Shown: one piece after another, positions 8,120 to 15,781 of the stretch
Layout: every line of letters starts with the position of its first letter
Numbering within the stretch: position 1 is the stretch's first letter
From: Candidatus Undinarchaeales archaeon
Lineage (GTDB): Archaea > SpSt-1190 > JASMDC01
Assembly (NCBI GenBank): GCA_030753015.1
Contig: JASMDC010000018.1
Coordinates: 1-64,000, forward strand
Direction of reading: 5' to 3'
Length of the DNA stretch: 64,000 nt
The notes under the pieces: model-generated
Databases searched by the model: none
What the model was told of the DNA's origin: nothing
The model's input: the letters and a program-made list of their open reading frames with translations, nothing else
Made by a program: the position numbers and the translations under genes

Positions 8120-10018
8120 ATGATGGTCGAGAAGACGCAGGACCGATACCAGAAGCTCGGGTTCAAGTGCGGGCTGGAGTTCCACCAGGAGCTGGAGACG
8201 GGCAAGCTCTTCTGTCCGTGCTCGAGCGCTCTCACCGAGGGAGCTGAAACCCGGGCGGTGGTACGCAAGCTGCGCGCCGTCGCAGGTGAGCTCGGCGAGG
8301 TGGATCCCGCTGCACAGTACGAGATGTTCCGCGACAGGGAGTTCCACTACCACCTCTACGAGGGAGAAGCCTGCCTCGTGGAGCTTGACGAGGAGCCTCC
8401 GCATCAGATTAATCCCCGAGCGTTCCATGTCGGGCTCGTTGTAGCTCGCATGTTCGGCCTCAAGGTCCCTGACGAGCTCTTCGTAATGCGAAAGAGCGTT
8501 GTCGATGGGAGCAACACCTCTGGATTCCAGCGCACCTGCCAGATAGGCATCCAGACCGAGGGATCAGTGCTCGAGACCACCAAGGTACCCGTCCGCATCG
8601 AGTCCCTCTTCATCGAAGAGGAGGCGGCCAAGATCGATAACAAGCGGTCCAAGGGCCGGACGAGGCACTTCAGCCTCTCGCGTCTCTCCATCCCGCTCGT
8701 GGAGCTGGGTACATGCCCCGACATCGTGGATCCCGAGCACGCACGGGAGGTCGCAGAGACCATAGGGCTCATGCTCCGAGCGACCGGTGCCATGAAACGT
8801 GGCATTGGGACAATCCGGCAGGACGTGAACATATCCATCTTCGGAGGGGCGCGTATCGAGGTCAAAGGATGGCAGGACCTGCGCTCCCTCTCCAAGCTCG
8901 TGGAGAACGAGACCACACGACAGGAGTCCCTGCTCAAGCTCATGGACGAGCTGAAGGCCGCTGGGCTCGACAAGATACCCGGCGATGTTCTGGACGTCAC
9001 CGAAACGTTCGCGAACGTGAAGACGAAGTTCCTGGCAAAGCTCATCAAGGACGGTGGTCGCGTCGTGGCGACCCGACTCCCCGGATTCGATGGTAGGCTG
9101 AAGAAGGAGGTATGCACCGGACGCACACTCGGTCGGGAGTTGGCCGATTACGCCGTTGCGGTAGGGGTCGGTGGCATCATCCATTCCGACGAGGATCTGA
9201 AGAAGTACGGCCTCGTCAAGGAGTTCTCCACCCTTCGCTCATCCCTTTCTGCTAGCGAGAGCGACCTGGTGCTCATCGCCGCGGGCCCCGATGTCGTCGC
9301 CCGCAAGGCAGTGGACGCGGTCGTCGAGCGTGCCCGTTACCTTCTGGTGGGCATCCCCGAGGAGACCCGGGCACCTAACTACGATGACGCCACGACATCC
9401 TATGCTCGCCCCCTCCCGGGGGCCAAGCGGATGTACCCTGAGACGGACCTGCCACCCCTTGCGGTCACAGAACTGATGTTACAGGAAGCGGAGGACGACC
9501 TTCCCGAGACCCCGGTCCAGCGAAAGAAGCGCTATCTGGGGATTGGGCTGTCCGACGACCTCGCCGGGCAGCTCATCCGCTCGCGACACATGTTCCTCTT
9601 CGACAAGGCCGTGGAGCGTTTTGACATCAATCCCACCGTGGCCGCGTCGATCCTCACGACCATCGTGGTCGAGGTCCGGCGTAAGGACGGGGTGGACACG
9701 GACGAGATCGATGAGGATGGCTTCATGGAGCTCTTCGACATGCTCGCCGAAGGGAAGCTCGCAAAGGAGGCGATACCACGGGCGCTTGTCTGCTTGGCGA
9801 AGGGTGAGCCCATCGAAGTGGAAAACGTCTCCGGAGGCGAGCTTGATACAATCGTCGACCGTATCTTCACCGAGAAGGCAGGCATTATTGAGGCAAAGGG
9901 GGAGCGCGCGTTCGCCCCGCTCATGGGCCTTGCCATGAAGGAGGTACGAGGGAAGGTCGATGGCAAGCTCGTCGCCCAGGCGATACGTCAACGCCTCCAG
10001 GCTGCCCTGAAGGGCTAG
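8120..10018 (+). CDS. gatE: Glu-tRNA(Gln) amidotransferase subunit E
   Basis: A 632-residue kinase/transamidase subunit that binds tRNA(Gln), phosphorylates the mischarged glutamate and transfers ammonia delivered by GatD. The N-terminus has the GatB/GatE signature (CGLEFHQELETGKLFCPC) with its zinc-type cysteines. The DINISIFGGARIEVKG-like cradle segment follows as QDVNISIFGG...IEVKG. The middle carries the AspRS-like insertion typical of GatE, and the C-terminus the helical YqeY-like tail. GGAGG overlaps the end of gatD, 5 nt before the ATG at 8120; a second ATG at 8123 and a GTG at 8114 are alternatives. Confidence 0.96.
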   Translation: MMVEKTQDRYQKLGFKCGLEFHQELETGKLFCPCSSALTEGAETRAVVRKLRAVAGELGEVDPAAQYEMFRDREFHYHLYEGEACLVELDEEPPHQINPRAFHVGLVVARMFGLKVPDELFVMRKSVVDGSNTSGFQRTCQIGIQTEGSVLETTKVPVRIESLFIEEEAAKIDNKRSKGRTRHFSLSRLSIPLVELGTCPDIVDPEHAREVAETIGLMLRATGAMKRGIGTIRQDVNISIFGGARIEVKGWQDLRSLSKLVENETTRQESLLKLMDELKAAGLDKIPGDVLDVTETFANVKTKFLAKLIKDGGRVVATRLPGFDGRLKKEVCTGRTLGRELADYAVAVGVGGIIHSDEDLKKYGLVKEFSTLRSSLSASESDLVLIAAGPDVVARKAVDAVVERARYLLVGIPEETRAPNYDDATTSYARPLPGAKRMYPETDLPPLAVTELMLQEAEDDLPETPVQRKKRYLGIGLSDDLAGQLIRSRHMFLFDKAVERFDINPTVAASILTTIVVEVRRKDGVDTDEIDEDGFMELFDMLAEGKLAKEAIPRALVCLAKGEPIEVENVSGGELDTIVDRIFTEKAGIIEAKGERAFAPLMGLAMKEVRGKVDGKLVAQAIRQRLQAALKG

Positions 10019-10043
10019 TTTGATCCCCGCACCCCCAGAAAGC

Positions 10044-10050
10044 TATATAA
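10044..10050 (+). promoter_or_regulatory. TATA-like box of the pilin-like gene
   Basis: TATATAA centred about 31 nt before the ATG at 10078, giving a leader of about 5 nt. Confidence 0.55.
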
Positions 10051-10077
10051 TCCGACAGTGCCTAGGTACTAATAAGG

Positions 10078-10590
10078 ATGATGCGGCGGCGGATGATATA
10101 CGGCACACGCGCTCAAGCGCCGGTCATAGGTGCGCTCCTCATGACGTTCATCTCCATCATGGTGTTCGGGGTGCTGTATAACGCCTATAATTACCTGGGC
10201 CAACTCATCGCTCGAGAGTGGAGCAATAAGCAGGAGGACATCGTTCGGGAGCGGGACCTGGACATCGTGTGGATCGGTCCGGGTCACGACAACAAGCTCT
10301 CAATCTATCTTAAGAACCTCAGCGAGAACGATCTCACTGACCTCACCATCGATGTGGGAGGGGATCTGGAGAGCGTCAAACGTATCGATACGGGGCAGGT
10401 CCTGGAACGTGGTGTAACCAAGTCCATCCCACTGTGCGACAAGGAAGGGTGGTGCCTGGAGCTAGAGCCGGGCAAGCACATCATACACGTGAGCTCCGCC
10501 CAAGGTGTGGAGTACAGGGAGGACCTTGTTCTTGACCTGGTGAACCTCAACCTCACGGACCTGACGGTGGAGACCAAGACCACGACCTGA
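10078..10590 (+). CDS. archaeal type IV pilin-like exported protein
   Basis: A 170-residue protein. The N-terminus has a short basic stretch, then GTRAQAPVIGALLM leading into a hydrophobic helix to about residue 35. This is the class III signal and pilin-core layout processed by archaeal prepilin peptidase. The remainder (about 120 residues) looks like a beta-sandwich head with alternating hydrophobic positions, as in DUF1628-type pilins. No assembly ATPase is nearby, so it would rely on a system encoded elsewhere. Its 3' end converges on the TPR gene with 5 bases between stop codons. Assignment rests on the signal segment only. Confidence 0.6.
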   Translation: MMRRRMIYGTRAQAPVIGALLMTFISIMVFGVLYNAYNYLGQLIAREWSNKQEDIVRERDLDIVWIGPGHDNKLSIYLKNLSENDLTDLTIDVGGDLESVKRIDTGQVLERGVTKSIPLCDKEGWCLELEPGKHIIHVSSAQGVEYREDLVLDLVNLNLTDLTVETKTTT

Positions 10591-10595
10591 TCGGT

Positions 10596-11801
10596 CTACA
10601 CGCCCGCCCGCACCCATGCCCTTTCCCGTGCAAGTCTGGCACGCTCTTCAAGGTTCTCCGCTTCCGTGACACGTCCGGTCGCTTGGTAGAGCTCGGCCAG
10701 ATTCTCGAGCAGGTCGGCAACGAGATGATGATCGGGTCCAAGGGTCGCTTCCCAGATCGCCAAGGCCCTTAGATAGAACCTCTCTCCTTCAGCGAACCTC
10801 CCTTGTGCTCGGTAGAGGATGGCGAGGTTCTCCAGAGTTGTTGCGACATCGGGATGGTCTGGCCCAAAGCGACGTTCACGGATGGTCAGAGCCTGCTGGA
10901 GCAGAGGCTCCGCATCCTCGAACTTGCCCATACCGCTCAGGAGCTCACCGATATTGTTCAATGACGAGGCGACCTCCGGATGGTCCTGTCCGAAGGAGTG
11001 TGTCCTGATGGTCAGCGCTCGTTGGTAGAGGGGGAGTGCGTCGTCGAACCGGGCCATTCCCCGATAGAGCTTCGCGAGGTTGTTGAGCGAGGTCGCGACA
11101 TCGGGATGGTCTGGCCCGAGGATGGTCTCACGGACGTTCAATGCCTCTAGGTAAAGTGGTTCGGCCTGGTCGTATCTGCCCCAGGCCCGATAGAGTTTGG
11201 CCTGGTTGTCGATAGCTGTAGCGACCTCCGGATGGTCCGGGCCATGGGCGGTCTTCAGGATGCCCACAGCCCTGACGTACAGGGGATCCGCTTCAGAGAA
11301 CCGTCCAAGGACCGCGTACACAGCAGCTAGATTGTTGAGGGCCATTGCGACATCGAGGTCATCTACATCGGCCTCTTCCCAGATGGCAAGGGCCCGCAAA
11401 TGAAGGGGGATAGTTTCGTGATACCGACCCTGCTGGTAGTACAGAGCAGCAAGGTTGTTGAGGCATGTGGCCACATCGGGGTGATGGGGCCCAAGGGACG
11501 ACTCCCATATCGCCTTGGCCTCTAGGAAGTGCCCTTCGGCCTCGTCATACTTACCGAGGACCTGCTCGTATTTCGCGAGATTGTTCAGCGAGACCGCCAC
11601 GTCCGGGTGCGATGGGCCCTTGGAACGTCTGGCGAGCTCTACCATCCGCATCGCCAGAGAGGCAGCTTCACCGTACCGTCCCTGTTCCGCACGTATGGAC
11701 GCCTCCACACCAAGCTCGTTCCACGTGGCCCCCTCTCCCGTATAGAGCGACATAACTAGGACGACTACTAGAACGATCGGGATGGCCTCTTTTCTGCGCA
11801 T
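10596..11801 (-). CDS. exported tetratricopeptide-repeat protein
   Basis: A 401-residue protein. A signal peptide occupies about residues 1-25, and almost all the rest is kinesin-light-chain-like TPR repeats. About nine 42-residue units are visible, most built around DHPDVATSLNNLAKLY...AEPLYLRAL with a GP loop between units. The 126-base period is visible in the DNA. TPR superhelices bind peptides or partner proteins; here the signal peptide places it outside the membrane. AGGTG precedes the ATG by about 8 nt. No partner can be assigned. Confidence 0.85.
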   Translation of the reverse strand: MRRKEAIPIVLVVVLVMSLYTGEGATWNELGVEASIRAEQGRYGEAASLAMRMVELARRSKGPSHPDVAVSLNNLAKYEQVLGKYDEAEGHFLEAKAIWESSLGPHHPDVATCLNNLAALYYQQGRYHETIPLHLRALAIWEEADVDDLDVAMALNNLAAVYAVLGRFSEADPLYVRAVGILKTAHGPDHPEVATAIDNQAKLYRAWGRYDQAEPLYLEALNVRETILGPDHPDVATSLNNLAKLYRGMARFDDALPLYQRALTIRTHSFGQDHPEVASSLNNIGELLSGMGKFEDAEPLLQQALTIRERRFGPDHPDVATTLENLAILYRAQGRFAEGERFYLRALAIWEATLGPDHHLVADLLENLAELYQATGRVTEAENLEERARLARERAWVRAGV

Positions 11802-11812
11802 AGTCCGACACC

Positions 11813-11878
11813 TTACGGCAGCGCTAGGGCGAGGGCCCTCACGCTCATCATGAGCAGAATGAATATCGCGGCCATCAT
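11813..11878 (-). CDS. possible 21-residue hydrophobic peptide upstream of the TPR gene
   Basis: From ATG at 11878 a 21-codon frame encodes a single hydrophobic helix (MMAAIFILLMMS...), ending 11 nt before the TPR start. The frame extends upstream without stop to about a TTG at 11971, adding a polar stretch (LDQRYRLSKRD), so a 52-residue membrane peptide is also possible. A TATA-like ATAAATATAC lies at 11959-11968 on the same strand and would favour the short form. Leader peptide, small membrane protein or chance are all open. Confidence 0.25.
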   Translation of the reverse strand: MMAAIFILLMMSVRALALALP

Positions 11879-12186
11879 CGAGACGGTATCCCTCTTGGAT
11901 AGGCGATATCGCTGATCGAGTAAGTTATTGCAGAGGCTGGGCGTGGCTCGTTCCTCCGTATATTTATCCAATCTCTACCGGTATAAGAGGCTTGGGGAGA
12001 ATGTTTTCAGGACCGTCTGCACGGTCGCGTAAGGTCATTCCATTCTAGCTGAAACGGGCGGATTATCTCCCCTACCTTTCCAAGAGAGAAAGAAAACCTT
12101 AAACGACAATATTGGGGACGAATAGGGATTTATTCATAATTCAGAGTGTGACGGGCCGCCCCTGGAACGGCCCGCCATAATTACTC
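11879..12186. other. intergenic region, no gene seen
   Basis: About 300 bases between the TPR gene and the unknown membrane protein. It holds the TATA-like element at 11959-11968, an A-rich stretch near 12085-12110 and the hairpin at 12152-12174. I found no convincing coding frame or RNA gene. Confidence 0.5.
12152..12174 (-). terminator. GC-rich hairpin downstream of the 12187-13602 gene
   Basis: A perfect 7-bp stem (CGGGCCG / CGGCCCG) with a 9-nt loop starts 12 nt after the stop codon. It is followed on the minus strand by an AT-rich stretch. The inverted repeat is certain; the terminator role is inferred. Confidence 0.45.
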
Positions 12187-13602
12187 TTATTCCTCTACCT
12201 TGGCGGGCTCGGGCTCTGGTTGTGGTTCCGGCTTCTTCTCCTTCTTCTTACCCTTGCCCGTGAGGAAGAAGCCCATTATCGAGTTGGCATAGGAAACGGC
12301 GCCGATGAGGACCAGCCCGATACCGCCCATCGTTCGCTTCTCCAGACTGATCTTCACCTGGTCGCGGATGTTGCTGATGTAGATCTTGGACACGCCAAGA
12401 GCGATGCGGCTCTCAAGTTTCTCACCCTCCATCCGACTCATGATGGGCCCGTCGTCATCGAGGATCGCGGTGACCTTCGTGCCCAGCTTCATGAACCCGA
12501 AGAGCAGCACACCGGCGATCATCAGTGCGATGCCGAAGTACTTGAAGGCGTCCTTGAACCCTGTAGAGATGCTCAGGCTCAGCACCCCGTTGATGAGGAA
12601 CAGTCCTCCTCCGAGGATGAGGTCGAGCACCACGAAGATGATGAGACCCGTCTTGAGCTTTCCGTTGAGCTCGGCAGGGGTCAGTTTATCGTTCACCAGG
12701 GGGAACACCATGGCGATGGGGCTTGACAGCAGGGGGAGGGCGATGGCGAAGATGGCCTCGGGGCCCCGCTCCTGGAACATCGCCTTGGGTTCGGAGAGCG
12801 AGCCGGAGAGGCCGAGGTTCATCTCCTTGTACTTCTTCGAGAAGTCAGCGGTCCCCTTCACGCTCGCCTGGAGTTCCTTGAACTTGGTGACCTGGGGATC
12901 GGTGATGTTCAGGATCGTGTCCGCGCCAAGGACCTTCCCAGCGGTCTGGATGCTGATAACGAGGGTATCGCCCAAAGCGTTCCCGTAGAGGTTCTCAACC
13001 TTCTCATCCATGCCCTTCTTCGCACCGGGCTCGGTAAGCTCGGCCTCGCGGATCGCGGCTAGCTGAATCTGAGCTACGAGCTCCTTTTTGATCTCCTCGG
13101 TATCGCTCTCCTCGATCATCTTCCTGGAAAGCAGCTGTTTCTGCTCGCTCGTCAGCTCGAGCTTGTCGACACCCAGCTTATTGTGCAGGTCCTTCGCCGC
13201 AAGCTCCTCTTCCATCTTGTCGAAGAGGATGGTGCCCACGGCTGTGTTCACCTTATCCTTATCAGACTCGGCTATCCCCTCCACGAGGTCAGTCTTCGTC
13301 TGACCCTCGAGCTCGAACTCGTCGTGCTCCGCGTCGATGGCGACGACGATGATGTCCACTATCTTCTCGAGGTCATCGTCCTGTATCAGTACATCGAGGC
13401 TCGCCTTCATGCTCCCCTCGGTGGAGAGGTAGAAGGCGAAGAACATCTCGGCAGTAAGCAACACTGTGATTATCAGCAACGCCGCAAGCATCATGTTCAG
13501 CATACCACGAACGAGCGAAACCACCACAACACCAAGCACGATTGCGAGCACGGCGGCCACAGCGATCATGAGCGGTCCGGACATCAGCATCTCAAGTCCC
13601 AT
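12187..13602 (-). CDS. membrane protein of unknown function
   Basis: A 471-residue protein not matched to a family. Two hydrophobic helices lie at about 10-31 and 34-57. A soluble acidic helical region of about 230 residues follows. Three further helices lie near 310-340, 350-375 and 425-450. The C-terminus is a Lys then Pro/Glu tail (KKKEKKPEPQPEPEP). The membrane order suggests the large helical domain faces one side. A TATA-like TTTAAAAA at 13637-13644 leaves a leader of about 13 nt. It stands alone, with a terminator-like hairpin behind it. Confidence 0.75.
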   Translation of the reverse strand: MGLEMLMSGPLMIAVAAVLAIVLGVVVVSLVRGMLNMMLAALLIITVLLTAEMFFAFYLSTEGSMKASLDVLIQDDDLEKIVDIIVVAIDAEHDEFELEGQTKTDLVEGIAESDKDKVNTAVGTILFDKMEEELAAKDLHNKLGVDKLELTSEQKQLLSRKMIEESDTEEIKKELVAQIQLAAIREAELTEPGAKKGMDEKVENLYGNALGDTLVISIQTAGKVLGADTILNITDPQVTKFKELQASVKGTADFSKKYKEMNLGLSGSLSEPKAMFQERGPEAIFAIALPLLSSPIAMVFPLVNDKLTPAELNGKLKTGLIIFVVLDLILGGGLFLINGVLSLSISTGFKDAFKYFGIALMIAGVLLFGFMKLGTKVTAILDDDGPIMSRMEGEKLESRIALGVSKIYISNIRDQVKISLEKRTMGGIGLVLIGAVSYANSIMGFFLTGKGKKKEKKPEPQPEPEPAKVEE

Positions 13603-13705
13603 AGGATTGCACCGGCGGTCAAGGTAGGCGCTCTCCTTTAAAAAGGTTCACCCGTCCGTGCCAAAAGGTTTTTTAACAGGCCGGTCTACCGTCCTTCCCG
13701 CGCGG

Positions 13706-13797
13706 ATGATGAGGTGTAACACCCACTGACCTTGCCCGATGAAGAGTATTTCGCTAGCCTAGTCCGAAAGGGCGATGACAGCAAACTGTCTCTCTGA
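13706..13797 (+). ncRNA. possible C/D-box-like RNA in intergenic region
   Basis: The gap 13603-13842 contains an exact C-box core ATGATGA at 13706-13712, CTGA at 13726-13729 with 13 nt between, a degenerate C' (CGATGAA, 13737-13743), a second GCGATGAC at 13772 and CTGA at 13794-13797. Archaeal C/D guide RNAs have this order of boxes, but the later spacing is too long for one standard guide and the first spacer is self-complementary. Low confidence. Confidence 0.18.
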
Positions 13798-13842
13798 GAT
13801 GTGCGGGGTATGACGAACGGTTGGTAGCTTTTGACGCGCGTC

Positions 13843-14457
13843 CTACCGAACTTTCAGTTCGACCTTACTTACTAGTCCCTCCACCCACGTCACCACGGCA
13901 TGCCCCTCGGTGATGGGTGGTGTGTTCACCAACCAGGTATCAGTGGCCTCGTACCGCATGATCTGTGGGCTGTGGACGTGGCCGGAAAGGGAGAGTGAGG
14001 GGGAGAGTGAGGCCACGAGGTGCGTGATAGTCGAACACCCTCGCCAGAGAGGGCGGGGCGACTCGTGGGTGAGGAGCACGTCGACGTGACCGGCCTCCTT
14101 CAGACGTGCTACTTCAGCCTTTCTGAAGTGACCACGCTTACGCGGTCGCTCGGCCCACACGCCCCCGAGAGCGCCAGCCGTGGCATCGAGCTCGGGGATC
14201 CGTGCGACCGTTCCCGATGGGATGAGGGTGAGCCCACGGAACGTCCGTCGACCGGTAAGGATATCGTCCACCTGTTGCCAATCCTCATGGTTCCCGGGGA
14301 CAGCGTACACGGGGATTTCGGAGTCCCAGTACCCTTCGGCGTCACCGAGCACGAAGATGAGGTCGACGCGCTCGTCGGCAGCGGCTTCTCGGGCGAGATC
14401 GGCACGTCCATGGAGGTCCGAGCAGCATAGGATGCGGACCGTGTCGTTGCCTCCCAT
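13843..14457 (-). CDS. calcineurin-like metallophosphoesterase
   Basis: A 204-residue protein with the metallophosphoesterase motifs in order: SDLHG (Asp14, His16), LGDAEG, GNHED, LTHESP and GHVHSP. These bind two metal ions for phosphate ester hydrolysis. Length fits the small YfcE/archaeal class acting on phosphodiesters; the substrate is unknown. I choose ATG 14457 rather than the in-frame GTG at 14508, because the GTG lies next to the shared TATA element that should sit upstream of transcription start. It is divergent from hmgA. Confidence 0.85.
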   Translation of the reverse strand: MGGNDTVRILCCSDLHGRADLAREAAADERVDLIFVLGDAEGYWDSEIPVYAVPGNHEDWQQVDDILTGRRTFRGLTLIPSGTVARIPELDATAGALGGVWAERPRKRGHFRKAEVARLKEAGHVDVLLTHESPRPLWRGCSTITHLVASLSPSLSLSGHVHSPQIMRYEATDTWLVNTPPITEGHAVVTWVEGLVSKVELKVR

Positions 14458-14494
14458 ATCGGATCCCACCGCCGTAGGCGGCGCCCCGGGAACC

Positions 14495-14502
14495 TTTAAA
14501 TA
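14495..14502. promoter_or_regulatory. shared TATA-like element between metallophosphoesterase and hmgA
   Basis: TTTAAATA reads as a TATA box on both strands. It is centred about 34 nt before the hmgA ATG on plus and about 42 nt before the phosphoesterase ATG on minus. Confidence 0.45.
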
Positions 14503-14532
14503 TCTCACGACATCTGCTCAGGACGAAGCAAC

Positions 14533-15777
14533 ATGGAAGATTCAGAACTCATCAAGAAGGTCGCAACGGGCGAGGTCAGACTCCACCAAGTCGAGGGTCT
14601 TGTGGACGGCGACATCGACCGCGCCACCGAGATCCGACGGGTCGCCCTCGAACAGGCCTTAGGAGTTTCCCTCGAGAACTTGGGCTCCAGCGCGATCGAG
14701 ATGAGCATCACACGTGCCAGGAACGTCGAGAATGCCATAGGGTGGACACAGATCCCCACCGGGATAGCTGGCCCGATCAAGGTCACGGGCGAGTATGCCG
14801 ACGGTAACTACTATCTGCCCATGGCCACGACCGAGGGCGCGCTGCTGGCCTCGGTGGCCCGGGGCTGCTCGGCCATCTCCAAGTCCGGCGGCGCTACGGC
14901 CCGCGTGCTCCGCTCCCTGATGACACGTGCTCCTGTGATGAAGGTGCCGGACACCGACCATGCCGTACAGCTCAAGCGATGGATCGAGGAGAACTTCGAC
15001 AAGGTGGCGGCGGCCTTCAAGGGTGACGAGCCCTTTGTATGGCTGCGGGAACTAAAGATCTGGATCGTCGGGCGGAACGTGTTCATCAGGTTCCTTGCCG
15101 ATCCTGCTGATGCCATGGGCATGAACATGATCTCGAAAGGGAGCCGTGCTGCCTGTGACTTCATCAGCGAGCACAATCCTTACGCCATCCTCATCGCCAC
15201 CTCCGGGAACCTCTGCGTCGACAAGAAGCCCTCGGCAATGAACTGGATCGAGGGAAGGGGCAAGACCGTCCAGGCCGATGTGATCCTTCCCCGGGAGATC
15301 GTCCAGAAGATGTTCAAATGCACGCCCGAGGCCCTCTCGGACGTGGCCTACCGGAAGCTGTACATAGGTGGCGCTCAGGCCGCGGCCTACGGCTTCAATG
15401 CGCACGTGGCGAACATCATCGCGGCTCTCTTCATCGCAACGGGACAGGATCCCGCCCAGGTCGTGGAATCGTCCATGTCGATGGTCACAGCCGAGGTTAC
15501 GGATGAAGGTGACCTCTATGCCAGCATCACCCTTCCATCGCTCGAGGTCGCTACACTCGGTGGTGGGACAGGGCTCCCCACCCAGCTCGAGGCGCAGAAC
15601 ATCCTTGGATGCTCAGGTCCGAACACGAAGGACCCGGGCGCCAACGCCAAGAAAATCGCCGAGATCTTCGCTGCAGCGGCCCTTGCCGGGGAACTTTCCC
15701 TTCTGGGCGCACTGGCTGCTGGCCATCTGGTAACAGCCCACGAACGCCTGGGACGCGGCAACGTGACCAAGGAGTGA
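14533..15777 (+). CDS. hmgA: class I hydroxymethylglutaryl-CoA reductase
   Basis: A 414-residue NADPH-dependent enzyme making mevalonate for archaeal isoprenoid lipids. All hallmark segments are present: ENAIG, the catalytic Glu101 in TTEGALL, DAMGMN for cofactor and the catalytic Asp, GTGLPTQ, and the final GHLVTAHERLGR with the catalytic His. The short N-terminus without membrane helices is typical of archaeal and class I soluble forms. The stop region supplies the ribosome site for the next gene, so hmgA and the Lon-type protease are probably translated from one mRNA. Confidence 0.97.
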   Translation: MEDSELIKKVATGEVRLHQVEGLVDGDIDRATEIRRVALEQALGVSLENLGSSAIEMSITRARNVENAIGWTQIPTGIAGPIKVTGEYADGNYYLPMATTEGALLASVARGCSAISKSGGATARVLRSLMTRAPVMKVPDTDHAVQLKRWIEENFDKVAAAFKGDEPFVWLRELKIWIVGRNVFIRFLADPADAMGMNMISKGSRAACDFISEHNPYAILIATSGNLCVDKKPSAMNWIEGRGKTVQADVILPREIVQKMFKCTPEALSDVAYRKLYIGGAQAAAYGFNAHVANIIAALFIATGQDPAQVVESSMSMVTAEVTDEGDLYASITLPSLEVATLGGGTGLPTQLEAQNILGCSGPNTKDPGANAKKIAEIFAAAALAGELSLLGALAAGHLVTAHERLGRGNVTKE

Positions 15778-15781
15778 GTTC

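Noticed and set aside
10596-11800. Periodic 126-base DNA pattern
   Set aside because: Explained by the 42-residue TPR units of the coding sequence.
14458-14508. GTG 14508 as the metallophosphoesterase start
   Set aside because: It lies beside the divergent TATA element, upstream of the expected transcription start; the ATG at 14457 fits better and keeps all motifs.
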